From positions 24,161,411-24,225,410 of the forward strand of contig NC_067203.1 of assembly GCF_026262505.1 (NCBI RefSeq): a stretch of 64,000 bases of DNA, in the 5' to 3' direction. Position 1 is the stretch's first letter. Each line of letters begins with the position of its first letter. Both the position numbers and the translations under genes were made by a program. Positions 20,101-30,593 of this stretch are shown here, one piece after another. This DNA comes from Trichomonas vaginalis G3 (lineage: Eukaryota; Parabasalia; Trichomonadida; Trichomonadidae). The notes under the pieces are model-generated. The model saw only the letters and a list, made by a program, of their open reading frames with translations. It had not been told where the DNA came from and did not search any database.

Positions 20101-20163
20101 TAGGTGAAGTGGTGAGATCTCACCTCTTTTTTCACCTCTTTTTTCACCTCTTTTTTCACCCAC
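20101..20163 (-). repeat. Palindromic GGTGAGATCTCACC module, copy 1
   Basis: The perfect palindrome at 20111-20124 is followed by repeated CTCTTTTTTCACC units and preceded by an AAATAAATTTAGGTGAAG boundary. It is in the left TIR, about 110 bp before the TIR gene. It is the mirror of copy 6. Confidence 0.8.
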
Positions 20164-20416
20164 TTGAATTCATTGCTTTATCCAACTCTCTTCCTTTCTC
20201 CAACTCTTCTAACTTCTTCCTAAGTTCAGCAATGTTGTCCTCATGAAGTTTAATCTTTCTCAAAATTCCTTCTTTATCTAATGGTTGCTTTATCTTTCTA
20301 AACTGAACTCTACCATCCTTCATAGTATGAATGTAAAAACCTTCTGGAATCGCTCCTGATTTAATGTATTCTACCAAAAACTTTTGTTTCATTGCTTCAG
20401 TGACTTTAGTCGTCAT
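20156..20416 (-). CDS. Small element protein, 86 aa
   Basis: A basic, helical protein. The ATG at 20416 is used, as the frame's earlier codon is TTG. The segment EGFYIHTMKDGRVQFRKIKQPL resembles HPFYYVSQSKDGKIYVRKRKVPL in the 144-residue protein at 22568, so the two share a short domain. The C-terminal half is a likely coiled coil (ILRKIKLHEDNIAELRKKLEELEKG). The last codons lie in the TIR. Its place next to the capsid gene suggests a structural or assembly role, by position only. Confidence 0.6.
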   Translation of the reverse strand: MTTKVTEAMKQKFLVEYIKSGAIPEGFYIHTMKDGRVQFRKIKQPLDKEGILRKIKLHEDNIAELRKKLEELEKGRELDKAMNSSG

Positions 20417-20464
20417 TTCAATCAAATAAAAATTTTAATATTAAATAAAAATAACGTTATTTTT

Positions 20465-20935
20465 TCAGTAAGGAAACGCAGGAGTTTTACGATTTATTTG
20501 AGGAGTAGGTTCTGGTTTAAATGTTGGAGTCGGTTTAGGAGTTGACTTTTGAACAGGAGTTTGTACTTTCATAGGTTCAGGAGTCATTGAAGGTTTTGCT
20601 TGTGAAGGTGTTGGTTTTGGCGAAGGTTTTGGCGAAGGTGTTGGAGTTTGTTTAACTTCAGCTACTTCAGTATTATTTACAACATTTGCTTTATTTCTTT
20701 TCAACATCATAACTGCTCCTGCTGTAGCTAGCAAACATAGTGGGAGACCATATTTTATATAAGGACTTGACCAAATGCTATTTTTGACAGGAGCTGGTGG
20801 AACACCTAACCTTGGTGAGACTGCTCTTTGCCATTGTGCAGCTCGTAAGAAATATTCAATAGGTGCTCCATAATCGTTTGGTAAAGTTTGTTTCATAGAT
20901 GGTGAAGGTTCACGAGAGCTTGATGAAGAACTCAT
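20465..20935 (-). CDS. Membrane-anchored proline-rich element protein
   Basis: 156 residues. It starts with a Ser-rich stretch, has one hydrophobic segment at about 58-78 (YIKYGLPLCLLATAGAVMML) followed by Lys/Arg, and ends in a Pro/Thr/Lys-rich repeat tail (TPSPKPSPKPTPSQ). The plan is a single-pass membrane protein with an extended stalk. It sits between a small gene and the capsid gene on the same strand. I do not recognise a family. Confidence 0.65.
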   Translation of the reverse strand: MSSSSSSREPSPSMKQTLPNDYGAPIEYFLRAAQWQRAVSPRLGVPPAPVKNSIWSSPYIKYGLPLCLLATAGAVMMLKRNKANVVNNTEVAEVKQTPTPSPKPSPKPTPSQAKPSMTPEPMKVQTPVQKSTPKPTPTFKPEPTPQINRKTPAFPY

Positions 20936-20965
20936 TTATAAGCTTTAAAAATAAACGTTCATCCT

Positions 20966-22540
20966 TTATTCCTCACTGTCGTCAGTTGCTAAGTTATAGT
21001 CGTCAAGTCTTATTATGGGGATTCCATTAGCACGCACCTGAATGGCAAAGCAACAATCCCTCATAAATCCAATAAGTGGCTTTGGTACGTTTTCAGTTGC
21101 TAGTTCAATAGGTCCTTTAACAGACAATTTGTATGTTATTGGAGCAGTAGATGTTTGACCTTGCTGGAAGCAAAAGTCCACTTCTGTTGGAAAACCACAT
21201 AAGAAATGTGTGTTGTCATAGCTATCCCATTTATGTTCCACACTACCATCATCCACCAATGACCTCATAACATCTTCATTAAATCCTATCATATCATTGT
21301 TTGTATTGCAAGCGTTCGCAACCATTTCATAAAATACAGGTCCATATGATTTTTCAGGTTCTGCAGGCATATTTCCATAAGCTCCCATGGAAAGCTGAAG
21401 ATATTTAAACTTAGGGTTCTCAAAATTAACATAATAGTTGTCTTTCTTTCTAAATAGTGCCCAAATACTTTTAACATTAATAGGCGTATAAGCTGCTGTA
21501 AATGTTGCACTTGAACTATCTGTATTCTTTGAGAATGAACCGTCCATAGGAATCCAATCCATAACTTTAACAGGAAAACATAAAGCCTCGTTTGTATAAT
21601 GTTCTACAAGTTCTGTATAAATGTTAGGATCTAAAGAGAATGACTTTGGATGAATGAAACATTCATTAAAATCCATCTTTGTTCGAAATAGTTGCTGGTT
21701 TACAGTTGTAATAGTAACTGTTCCACTAGCTTCTACTGCCTTCGTTATCATAGTGAATGGTTCATTCCATGGAACAAATTTATTTGTCGGTGGATTTGAA
21801 TCTGAAGCAAATGCAACTTTAAGAGTTGGATTGAAAGCAATGATATCATTTACAGATATAGATGTGCATTGTAAGGCGTCGCTACTGAACTTTACTTTAA
21901 GCTGAATGTTTCCTGCAAAAGCTGGAATAAATCGAATAGCTTCTAATGGAAGGAATCTTCTAACAGGAATTCTTAAACGAAGCTTAAAATCAAATGATTT
22001 TCCTGCTGTAACTGGACCACTAACAATTTGTCCTGTTCTGCATGTTCCCGAATGACTCCATACATCTTCATGTCGAGTCTTTGAGAAAACATCTACTTTC
22101 TTTATTTGTTCGGTAGTTTGTGAGTTTGAAGTTATATATGCTTCTTCTCTTGCGTTGTCTTGAGAATATACGATACGACCATTTGCAAGAATTTGATATC
22201 CAGCAACTGCATAGAAAGCGTCATCGAAACCAATCCAAAATCCTGGTGGGTTTGTTTTATTGGAACCTGAACCAATTTCTTTATCTGCAATAAATTGACC
22301 TTCCATTTTATACGTAATGAATGTATTGTAAAGGTCCAACATATTTTCACCAGGAGGTGAGAGATTGAATGTTACCCATGTGTTATCTTTAGCAGTTCCA
22401 GGTTGTGATGGAATCTTTGCGTCAGAATATTTTCTATTAGTGTCACCAATTTGAACTGCATTGTCTATGATATCGAAATATGAGCGAATCTGATGAATAT
22501 GCTCTGCTGGAGTAAATTCGTTTAACTGTTCGTTCTGCAT
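20966..22540 (-). CDS. Probable major capsid protein (double jelly-roll type)
   Basis: A 524-residue beta-rich protein of the size and genomic position expected for the Polinton capsid protein. Features that fit include the stretch KLRLRIPVRRFLPLEAIRFIPAFAGNIQLKVKF, typical of a junction region in this family, and the Trp/Phe/Pro-rich spacing throughout. Capsid proteins of this type have been described in Polintons. The call here rests on size, composition and context, not on a structural match. The ORF is unbroken. Confidence 0.7.
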   Translation of the reverse strand: MQNEQLNEFTPAEHIHQIRSYFDIIDNAVQIGDTNRKYSDAKIPSQPGTAKDNTWVTFNLSPPGENMLDLYNTFITYKMEGQFIADKEIGSGSNKTNPPGFWIGFDDAFYAVAGYQILANGRIVYSQDNAREEAYITSNSQTTEQIKKVDVFSKTRHEDVWSHSGTCRTGQIVSGPVTAGKSFDFKLRLRIPVRRFLPLEAIRFIPAFAGNIQLKVKFSSDALQCTSISVNDIIAFNPTLKVAFASDSNPPTNKFVPWNEPFTMITKAVEASGTVTITTVNQQLFRTKMDFNECFIHPKSFSLDPNIYTELVEHYTNEALCFPVKVMDWIPMDGSFSKNTDSSSATFTAAYTPINVKSIWALFRKKDNYYVNFENPKFKYLQLSMGAYGNMPAEPEKSYGPVFYEMVANACNTNNDMIGFNEDVMRSLVDDGSVEHKWDSYDNTHFLCGFPTEVDFCFQQGQTSTAPITYKLSVKGPIELATENVPKPLIGFMRDCCFAIQVRANGIPIIRLDDYNLATDDSEE

Positions 22541-22567
22541 GTATTTACTTCGGATAAAAATATCTAT

Positions 22568-23002
22568 TTACTTCATTATTCTCACTCTTCTTCTTGGCAT
22601 TCGTGGTGGAAGTTGTTTCTTGACATTTTCAATGAACTGTACATTCTCTTTTGTCTCAACTTCTTTCACTGGCGGGTCAGGATTCTTTGACTCGGTTTGT
22701 TTTTCAATGAAATTCACGAACTTTGCAATAAGCTCTTGGTTCGTTATTGAAAGTACATCTGGCTTCTTTTCTTCTGGTTCTATTGACTTTTCAGTTTGAA
22801 CAGAAGGTTTTATATGGGCTTCGTGGACTTCACCCTTGCCATACACCTTAATGTTGTCGCTTTCTGCATTCGCTAATGGAACCTTTCTTTTTCTTACGTA
22901 TATTTTACCATCTTTACTCTGACTTACGTAATAGAAAGGATGTTGTATTCCTCTTGCGTCATTTAATATAATAGACTCTCGTTCTGATTTTGACAAGCTC
23001 AT
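22568..23002 (-). CDS. Element protein, 144 aa, basic C-terminus
   Basis: It shares the HPFYYVSQSKDGKIYVRKRKVPL segment with the small protein at 20156. It then has a Glu/Lys/Pro-rich middle and ends PPRMPRRRVRIMK, a strongly basic tail that could bind DNA. It is divergent from the plus-strand genes that follow, with a short shared upstream region. Function unknown. Confidence 0.6.
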   Translation of the reverse strand: MSLSKSERESIILNDARGIQHPFYYVSQSKDGKIYVRKRKVPLANAESDNIKVYGKGEVHEAHIKPSVQTEKSIEPEEKKPDVLSITNQELIAKFVNFIEKQTESKNPDPPVKEVETKENVQFIENVKKQLPPRMPRRRVRIMK

Positions 23003-23047
23003 TTTACATCGGTTAAAGTTTTAATTTTGTTTTTTATCTGCAGTCAA

Positions 23048-23307
23048 ATGACTCAGACAAGTCCTACGGACAAGACCCAAGGGGCCATAGATGTTGAAGC
23101 ATTGAAGAAAGAAATTCGTGAGCAAATTTTATCCGAACTGAAGGAACAAAAACAAAACAAAAGCCAGAGAGACCAAAGAGAAAACTTAGTGAAAAACAAC
23201 TTGCTGCATTAGCTGCTGGAAGACAAAAGAACCCAAGACTACTGGCGAAGAAAGCTAGAGAAGAAGCTGAAGCAAAAGCTAAAGAAGCTGAAGCAAAGAA
23301 AGAGTAA
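23048..23307 (+). pseudogene. Small charged element gene, broken
   Basis: A short gene for a Lys/Glu/Ala-rich, coiled-coil-like protein starting MTQTSPTDKTQGAIDVEAL. It appears broken in this copy. It precedes the penton-like gene and may be a minor structural protein, by position only. Confidence 0.5.
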
Positions 23308-23331
23308 ATGGTTTATTTTTATCCGAATTAA

Positions 23332-24189
23332 ATGTATAGACAAATACCTTTATCTGTTGCGTTCAGTAGTGAAAACCCTAACGTCAAAATAAAGGGGAAC
23401 AGAGTAACGTTTAAGTTTCCAACAGACTGGATTGTGAACATAAATGAAGAGAAGTACATTGGCATAACATCTATGTATATAACACGTGCTTTCAGAAAGG
23501 TTGACTTTATACTTCAAGTCGAGATAGAAAATGACGAACAGTCTTTAAGCGCCCTAAACATTCACATATACAAATACTTTAAAGACGATACAACATTGTT
23601 GCAATGTATGATTTCATTTAATGAGATGTTCGAGAAAAAGTTCAACATTGAAGTACAAACTTTACAGCCTTTACGTGAGTTTCTTGCACAACTGAAAGAA
23701 GAAGGTAGTCAGCCACAACTTATAGACTTTCATTATGAATTTAATGAAAATGAAGATGGAACACATGACTGTCAGTTTGTTGTATTCTCACCATTCAATG
23801 AAGTCGCTAAAGAGAAAGAAAATCCATTACGTATAAGATTTCAAATCTCTGAACCAAGTGATGATTTCAAGAATGTTTTCAATTATGATGCAATGCTTCC
23901 GAGGAAAAATGAATTTTCAAAGATTGTAACACCTGGCATTTGGGATAGAAAGCAAGCTATATTATATTCAAACTTAAGTAAGGGAGTTGAAAATGAGTTC
24001 ATTGGTCATACAAGAACTTCACCACTTCCTAACCCTAAATACTATAAATTAACTGGCTTCAATCGTGAGTTTTGGATAGACATGTTCTCCACTCATGACC
24101 ATAACTGCCCAGTGTTCTTACCTCCAGACCATAAGGACTGTCTCTACATTGAAGCACAACTCTTAAACTCTACCATCGCAGTATTGTAA
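23332..24189 (+). CDS. Penton/minor-capsid-like element protein, copy A
   Basis: A 285-residue beta-rich protein starting MYRQIPLSVAFSSENPNVKIKG. Its first half resembles the protein at 40132-40893 in spacing (VTFKFPTDWIVNINEEKYIGITSMYI against YTYEYPRHWVEYVGGEKAIEIRQV). Its end (CLYIEAQLLNS) resembles CLYIESKIANVTG in the broken region at 37553. Three relatives in one element suggest a small family of structural proteins. Polintons are known to carry a minor jelly-roll protein, and this family is my candidate. It is preceded by a TTTATTTTTATCCGAA tract. Confidence 0.5.
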   Translation: MYRQIPLSVAFSSENPNVKIKGNRVTFKFPTDWIVNINEEKYIGITSMYITRAFRKVDFILQVEIENDEQSLSALNIHIYKYFKDDTTLLQCMISFNEMFEKKFNIEVQTLQPLREFLAQLKEEGSQPQLIDFHYEFNENEDGTHDCQFVVFSPFNEVAKEKENPLRIRFQISEPSDDFKNVFNYDAMLPRKNEFSKIVTPGIWDRKQAILYSNLSKGVENEFIGHTRTSPLPNPKYYKLTGFNREFWIDMFSTHDHNCPVFLPPDHKDCLYIEAQLLNSTIAVL

Positions 24190-24238
24190 AATCTACGCTA
24201 GTTTTATTTTTTCTGAAAATTTTATTTGAGTGAAAGGC

Positions 24239-24805
24239 ATGGAAGGTGAAGGACATTGGCAAACACTCGAACATGACAATGACTATGAAATCTTTTCAGA
24301 GTACCCTTATCCAATTAGACGTATAAGCAATAAAAGAGTTGTTAGTGAGTTTGACCAAGGAGATGGTTATATTTGTGTAAATTTAAACAAACACAAGCTG
24401 ATGAAACATAGAATAGTTGCAGAAACTTTCATTCCGAACCCTGAAGGACTTCGTGAAGTAGACCATATAAACAGAGACAGAGGAGACTTTCATATCTCGA
24501 ACTTAAGATGGACGACAAGAAGAGAAAACATGAGAAATATTTCTGGTTCAAATGGCTATTGGTTTGACATTGTTGACTCTCTTCCTGAAGACGCTGTTGA
24601 AATTATACAATACTCATATCACACGTTAGAGAACTACTACTATGTCCCAAGTGAAGATGCCTTTTACTATTTCATGGGAACTCAATACAGACGAATGAAT
24701 GTCTTAAGACAGTATAACAAAGATTATATAAACATTACAGATGTAGAAGGAAGAAGAACAAAGCTGTCTATTGCAAAGTTTAAGAGAGACAATGGTTATA
24801 CATAA
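24239..24805 (+). CDS. HNH homing-type endonuclease (NUMOD4-HNH) with extra C-terminal domain
   Basis: 188 residues from the ATG at 24239 (the GTG at 24230 is ignored). The N-terminus has the NUMOD4 pattern (WQTLEHDNDYEIFSEYPYPIRRI). The HNH core follows: HRIVAETFIPNPEGLREVDHINRDRGDFHISNLRWTT, with the HN..H residues at VDHINRD and NLRW. The last 70 residues form a domain shared with the TIR-encoded protein. Such genes are usually selfish nucleases that cut DNA at a target site. It sits convergent to the polymerase region. Confidence 0.85.
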   Translation: MEGEGHWQTLEHDNDYEIFSEYPYPIRRISNKRVVSEFDQGDGYICVNLNKHKLMKHRIVAETFIPNPEGLREVDHINRDRGDFHISNLRWTTRRENMRNISGSNGYWFDIVDSLPEDAVEIIQYSYHTLENYYYVPSEDAFYYFMGTQYRRMNVLRQYNKDYINITDVEGRRTKLSIAKFKRDNGYT

Positions 24806-24873
24806 ATGACAAAAATATATGACCTCATTATTTTTATCACGAATGACCTCATTGCTGACAAAAATAAATGACC

Positions 24874-27800
24874 TCAGAACTTCAACTTACGAATAAAGCT
24901 TGTTTTAGTCGTTATTGAGAAGTTAAACTTTTCAAAGCAAGGTTGACATGACTTACATAAGTCAAATCCAATCTCTTGACCATCATGAAGTGCTTTGTAA
25001 AGTTTCATTAAACTGAACTCAGAGTCTTTGTCATATGTTCCAACAGGTATGTGAATGTTCTTATCTTCATTGTAATAGCATTGTATAGCTTCAGGAAACA
25101 TTTCATTTGCTGTTAAAGCAAGGACGTCTTGTTTGACACCTTTGCAACGTGCATGGAATGCAACTTCATTTAAATCATTCGTGAGTAAGTCTATGTAAGT
25201 CTTCTTTCCACAAAATATTGACTTGTATGCTAAACTTTGTTTTCCAGGTGTTATTTCTGCGAAGTCAGAATGAAATTGACCAAGGTTTTTCCTATAAGTT
25301 CGCGACCGTATCTCTTCTTAAACTCTGCTGCAAGCTTTGGTATGTCTTCATTGAAAATATGCATGCTATCACAGTCCTGGTAAAATATTTGAAGTCCCAT
25401 ATCTTCAGCAGTACAGAATACTTCACACATTATTCTCTTCGACATGATAGAATATTAACACCAAGTGGACAGAAGTTAAAGTGTCTGCAAATGCTTTTCG
25501 TTAGCTTGAAAATAGTTTTATCTGAACCATCCAAACCTTCGAACTTCACTATATGGTTGTAGTTTCTGATGGCATATCTTATAGCATCTTTGTCATTTAC
25601 TATGGTTATTTTTGACTCAATAGGAGATAGAATAGTTTTGCCATAAATACTGTTCAGAATGAGCTTTATATTTTCTTGCAAAGGATTTCCTTCTTTCTTA
25701 TACTTTAACCTTAACTCAAACAACTTCTTTACTTCATCTCTTATTCTAATATCTCTGTTTCCATCGTAATAGTATCCTTGCAACACTTCACATTTGACAC
25801 CTTGATATTTTATGAGGTCTTGTAATGTTATATGGTCAACATACATGAACAGCAAGTGTTTGAACTTCTGGGAACGTTAAGTTCTGGATTTAGTTCAGGG
25901 TCACAAACTATTAAAGGAAAGTGTCTATGTATTCCAATCTCTGTTATCTTAATGAGAACAAAGAAGCCAGACATAAACTTTTCACCAATGGGTTCCTTTT
26001 GGTCGTCATCGAATAAATGTCTCATGAGATACTCTGTGCTTAACATTTCTCTTCATACTTTGGAATCCTTCTAAAGTATAAAGTCTTGCTATAGCTGAGG
26101 GATATAATGAAACAGCGTCGAAATCAGCAATGAGTTTCTTTTTGCTCTTTTGTTTCATGTTATCTGACAACATACATCTTCCACCTTGAATGCATCTCGA
26201 AATAAATTCTCTTGGTTTATTTGAGAGGTCATATAAATTTCCATTCGGGAAGTACACTCTGTTCTCAAAATTTGTTAGCAATAGAACAAATACTAACGTA
26301 GTCATAAACGTTTAAATCAAATTCTTTCAATAAGTCATTGCGGAACTTAACAAAACCTTCTCTTAAAATTCTTACATCTTGTTTGCAATAAAATGTGCTA
26401 TATTTTTCTAAGTCGAAGTGGTTTCATCTATTCTGCAACCTTTGATGGAATCTATGTTTTCATGAATGTATCTGCATCCTGGATAAACTTACACGCTTCA
26501 GAAATGACACCAGTTCTGTTGTCATTTGCTAACAAAACACTGCTGTAGTAGTTATATGGAAATACTTCTTTCGGTCCTGTTTGTAAGTTAAACATAGCAG
26601 GAAATAGTTTAAGCTTCTTATTTATAACACTGTAAGAGTCTTTTATAATAATTGCCCTTCCTTTATATAAGCCAGTTATTTGCATTGTTCGTGAACCTTT
26701 AATGATGGGAGTTCCTTTCACTTCTGTCATGTGTCTTAAGATGAAGTTTATATCATACTGAGGTTATGGAAATATATTAAACTCTTGTCAGGAAGTCGCT
26801 CCAAAAATTCTGTTGCACAGTTCTGACCCCAAATGCTTTCACTCACTGAACCATCTTCACTGTCATAACAGATGTTAAAAGCTTTATGAAAGCCATCGGT
26901 ACTACACTCAAAGTCAGCAAAGAAAACGTGCTCAGGAATGAACTTGCACTTATTTTTATTTACTTCTTTTGACTCTGCTTTCTTCTTCAGTTGTACACAA
27001 TACTTTGGAGCATATGTCAAGTCTTTAAATGGTGCAAGGTTCTGTTTATATAAGTCAGTAGTATATGTGAAAAGTTCTCCATAAGAAATAGGTTCGAAAT
27101 ATTTGCACTCCCACAATGTTTTCATAACATCCCATAACGGTGTTGTTCTATCATAACGAACTACATATTTATCTTCTCTCTTTGTATAAATCTTCATCTG
27201 TTTCTCAATGTTCATTCCACCACAAGCTTGAGAATTTCTATATAGTTGCGAATGAAATATGTTGTCATTGGTAATCTTTCATTTAGCATGTAGTGGTCTT
27301 CAACAAGAAGTAAGTCAATAGTTCGAATAGTTTTACATTCTTTTGGTATGTATCTCTTTATTTCATTATGTCTTGAGTCATTGAAGTAACCAATGGTAAC
27401 ATTAAATGCTATACCTGTTGCGTCAGAAATTTCTTGTACTTTACTTTGAGGAAAGTCTCTAAAACGAATGACTTCTCTCATGTGGTCAATATCTCATCCA
27501 TCTACTCCAGCCTGAATGCAAGCATAAACGAAACAATTGTCCTCTGTCATAAGTGTTGCAGTTCTTTTGTTCAGTTCATTGAAAATTTGGTAGCGTTCAA
27601 GATTTATAGGTAATGTGCAAAGATACTTCCAGAACTGACCGCTTCTCTTCTTATAAACTTCTTTTCACCATTATCTTTCCAAAAGCTTTCTATAAGTGCT
27701 GGGTTTCCTGTTTGCTTAAGAGCTTCCAAAATGGCTTTCTGGTCATTTGTCAGTGTGCTTTCATCTCTATATGGTCTCTTTTTGGTTTGCCTTCTTAACA

Positions 27801-28625
27801 TCTGACATCGTTAAGCCTTCATATTCTGTTAAATCATACATCTTTATTTCATAAGATTCTTTATGTTTGTCAAGAAGAAGTCATAGTGCATTTCAACAAT
27901 ACCTGCAGCATTTGCTTCTATCTCTAATATAAAGTTTCTCCTTCAAGAGCTGATGTAGTAGTGTTCAATATTATTGAGGTTTAACGTAGAACATTCATAC
28001 TTTCCACCAAGTTTATAACATACCATCCATCTTTGTTGTGAGTTTATTTTAATTTTCTCTAAGAGTCTCATGAAAACCTTACCGAAATGTTTGTGTAAGT
28101 AGTCTCTGTTTGGTTCATCTAAAGCTTCGATGTTAAAGTCAATGAGTCTATTGCCTGACTTCACATTTCTCTTCCTATTCTCTTCATCTTTCTTTAACCA
28201 TCTCTCACCTTCTTTTGGTTTGTCGTCAATGGAACGAATGACATCGTAGCTTTGCGAACTTGTTCTATAGCACTTTTAAACATCTCTCTTCTCTGTTGTT
28301 TCAGTGTGTCGTCTCTTCTTCTTGTTTCACCAACGTTTGCATTTGTTATGTCAAACATTTCTCTTACTTCATGTGGTACAGCTCTTCTTGTTTCACCAAC
28401 GTTTGCATTTGTTATGTCAAACATTTCTCTTCTTACTTCATGAGGTACAGCTCTTTCTTGTTTCACCAACGTTTGCATTTGTTATGTCAAACATTTCTCT
28501 TCTTACTTCATGTGGTACAGCTCTTCTTGTTTCACCAACGTTTTGCATTTGTTATGTTCAAACATTTCTCTTCTTACTTCATGAGGTACTGAACGTCTAT
28601 GATATAAGTCAATAGCAGACGTCAT
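24874..28625 (-). pseudogene. Protein-primed family B DNA polymerase of the Maverick, broken
   Basis: Family B polymerase landmarks are readable on the minus strand. An exonuclease-type FADFEC block is near 26900, a palm motif DFDAVSLYPSAIA near 26100, a KxxxNSxYG-type block (LILNSIYGKT) near 25650, and the metal-binding DCDS near 25370. The order is that of a protein-primed polymerase, which in Polintons copies the element from its ends. The N-terminal assignment (27500-28625) is by position. This gene is broken about ten times and is not functional here as read. Confidence 0.85.
28321..28597 (-). repeat. Tandem repeat of 66-70 bp, four units
   Basis: Four adjacent units start at 28321, 28387, 28457 and 28526. 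Each includes CTTGTTTCACCAACG and TTATGTCAAACATTTCTC-type blocks. They lie within the start of the polymerase region and would encode a repeated segment of about 23 residues around FDITNANVGETRRAVPHEV. Confidence 0.85.
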
Positions 28626-28703
28626 TTAAAGGAAATGCTCTTGCATGGACTTCGTCCTCGCCGGTTGCGGCTTTATGAACTCATGAATTCTATATAACTT
28701 AAA

Positions 28704-28835
28704 TTATGCACCATTATAGTCCTTTAATGAAGTCAGCGAGTGGCTTTTTTGTTGTTGCGCGTAATGCTTTGCAACATCTATATTAGCTTCTGTAAGAAGT
28801 TGTTTTATTTCCGAGTGTTCTAACTTAGACAACAT
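28704..28835 (-). pseudogene. Very small element ORF, probably broken
   Basis: A short minus-strand frame (43 codons) starts MLSKLEHSEIKQLLTEANID at 28835. Its composition is coding-like, but the gene appears broken. It shares a T/A-rich upstream tract with the divergent gene at 28935. Confidence 0.35.
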
Positions 28836-28934
28836 TCCGATACATCTTTAGTAGGAAATAAAAAAATATTTTGAAAAAATTAGATTAGATTTTTTTTAAG
28901 TTATTTTTCAAAATAATTTAATATTTTTATTATA

Positions 28935-29409
28935 ATGAAACACATGCAAGATTGCAAGTTCTTTTCATACAATGCTCTCGCTACTGCCATCAAGAATGAG
29001 TTCAATAATGCTTCAAATGTTAATGTTATCTTAACAAGAAGTTTGTGAAAGAATCTAAGTTTGGTCAGTATGTCAGACCATTAGCTATCGTCATTGACCG
29101 CAAACGTTATACTTCACAAGAGTTAGCAGTAGTTTTGAAACAAAAGAGTTTCTTCGTGAATGTCAAAGATACTCATTATACTGTTATAAAGAACTCTAAC
29201 ACATTGACTTCTTCAGTATTGCTATGAATCTTTCCGAACAGAAAGAATATAAGAAGGGTGAAACAAATGTGAAATATTATCCTTCATCTCTGAAGACAAT
29301 AACGAACAAAGATGTCATACAAAAGTTCTTACCAAAGGTTGAAGAAGCTTCAATTGACATTGACGAAGGAAGTGAAATGGTTGAAGAAATAGACCCTGAA
29401 GCTATTTAA
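28935..29409 (+). pseudogene. Small element gene region, broken
   Basis: Plus-strand coding-like sequence begins MKHMQDCKFFSYNALATAI and ends with an acidic stretch (EGSEMVEEIDPEAI). It reads as a broken copy of a gene of about 150 codons. No family recognised. Confidence 0.45.
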
Positions 29410-29435
29410 GCAAAAAATATATTTTTGGTTAGTCT

Positions 29436-29645
29436 TCATATCGATATTTTACAACAATTCCCACATGTATATAACTTTTCATACGCTTTTTCATAAGCTT
29501 TATATACCTTCAGAAATTTTGCATAATCTTTAGAAGCATTTAGATATTGTTTAAATGCTTTGTATGTCTTCAGAAATTTTGCATAATCTTTTACATGTTG
29601 TTCGTTCTCTTCTTCTGTCATGAGTTCCGAATATTCTAAATTCAT
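29436..29645 (-). CDS. Small repeat-containing element protein, 69 aa
   Basis: It contains two tandem copies of a 20-residue helix-like unit, KDYAKFLKTYKAFKQYLNAS and KDYAKFLKVYKAYEKAYEKL, with a Cys-rich end (YTCGNCCKISI). Upstream is the AAGCTAATTTTATTTTTTT tract seen before other element genes. Function unknown. Confidence 0.5.
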   Translation of the reverse strand: MNLEYSELMTEEENEQHVKDYAKFLKTYKAFKQYLNASKDYAKFLKVYKAYEKAYEKLYTCGNCCKISI

Positions 29646-29699
29646 GTTCTTTCATATGAGATAAAATTTTATAAAAAAAAATAAAATTAGCTTAGATTT

Positions 29700-30593
29700 T
29701 CATTCTTCCTCTTTGAAGTTATCGAAATACTCTGTTATTTTTTCCTTCAGTAATGGTAAGTCTTCTTTGAAGGTAAGTATTGTACAACCTTTGATGTCAT
29801 AGTGTGTTTGAGGAAGAGTATTTTTGACAATTTCCTTTATTTGCTCATTCGGTGTCATTGAAATCGGTAAGTTTTCACGATAGAACCAGTTTCTGTCAGA
29901 TTTATATATCTTAGCAAGGTCGTAAAAGCTTTTGTTGTTTCTTCTGACTAAATGTAACATAACCATATCTTTATCTTCTTCATTTTCCAACTCTTCAGTA
30001 TATATCATATACTTATAACTCTTTTCCTTTCCTTTTGGTACTGAACGTGGTATTCTTTTCTGAATGCTTTTGTCTTTGGATTCAAGCTTGTTTTCCATCT
30101 CTTCACGTTCTTGTCTATGAATTTCGTCAAGAAGTCTGTAAACATGCCATGCATAACGAGGAGAAGCCCACATTGCTACAGCATTTACGAGAAGTCTATG
30201 TACATAATATCCTCTCAAACCGTTTGGCAATTTTTCACGATTTTCATAGAGTTTTGGCGACCCCGAAAAAAGTCGGTCTCGCTGTTCTTCACGATTTTCA
30301 TAGAGTTTTGGCGACTGCGGTTTTTTACTTACTCGAGTTTTTGCGACTACGAGAAAATCCGTAGTCGAATTTTCAGCTTCATTTAATAGTTCAATAGTGC
30401 TTTGGTTCCTAAACCAGTCTTGTGGTTTCTTAGTATCTGGAGCATAACATGCTGTCAAAATACTTTGCATTTGGTACATATCATCTTTGACTGAACGAAT
30501 GAGACGTAACTGTTTGTTATATTGTATGTACTCGTATTCTTCATTTATAGCTTCATGAACGATAGCAGTTGTTGTGCTCTCTGATGTTGTCAT
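29700..30593 (-). CDS. KilA-N domain protein
   Basis: 297 residues from the ATG at 30593 (the upstream TTG is in the promoter tract). KilA-N signatures are KPQDWFRNQSTIELLNEAE and, further on, LRGYYVHRLLVNAVAMWASPRYAWHVYRLLDEI. KilA-N proteins of large DNA viruses and Polinton-like elements bind DNA and may regulate expression. Between the two halves lies an insertion with a duplicated SPKLYENRE segment, from a 28-bp direct repeat (30234-30261 and 30288-30315) spaced 54 bp apart. The C-terminal 110 residues resemble the DUF3627-type tail found after KilA-N (YMIYTEEL ... LVRRNNKSF). Confidence 0.75.
   Translation of the reverse strand: MTTSESTTTAIVHEAINEEYEYIQYNKQLRLIRSVKDDMYQMQSILTACYAPDTKKPQDWFRNQSTIELLNEAENSTTDFLVVAKTRVSKKPQSPKLYENREEQRDRLFSGSPKLYENREKLPNGLRGYYVHRLLVNAVAMWASPRYAWHVYRLLDEIHRQEREEMENKLESKDKSIQKRIPRSVPKGKEKSYKYMIYTEELENEEDKDMVMLHLVRRNNKSFYDLAKIYKSDRNWFYRENLPISMTPNEQIKEIVKNTLPQTHYDIKGCTILTFKEDLPLLKEKITEYFDNFKEEE

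Larger units (their letters stand above)
18592..20181 (+). repeat. Left terminal inverted repeat of the Maverick
   Basis: This matches 41754-43343 in inverted orientation over 1,590 bp with only a few small differences seen. It contains two 68-bp hairpins, a shorter hairpin, an 84-base pure purine tract, one copy of the TIR gene and one palindromic GGTGAGATCTCACC module. The inner limit falls within the last codons of the small gene at 20156. Confidence 0.93.
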
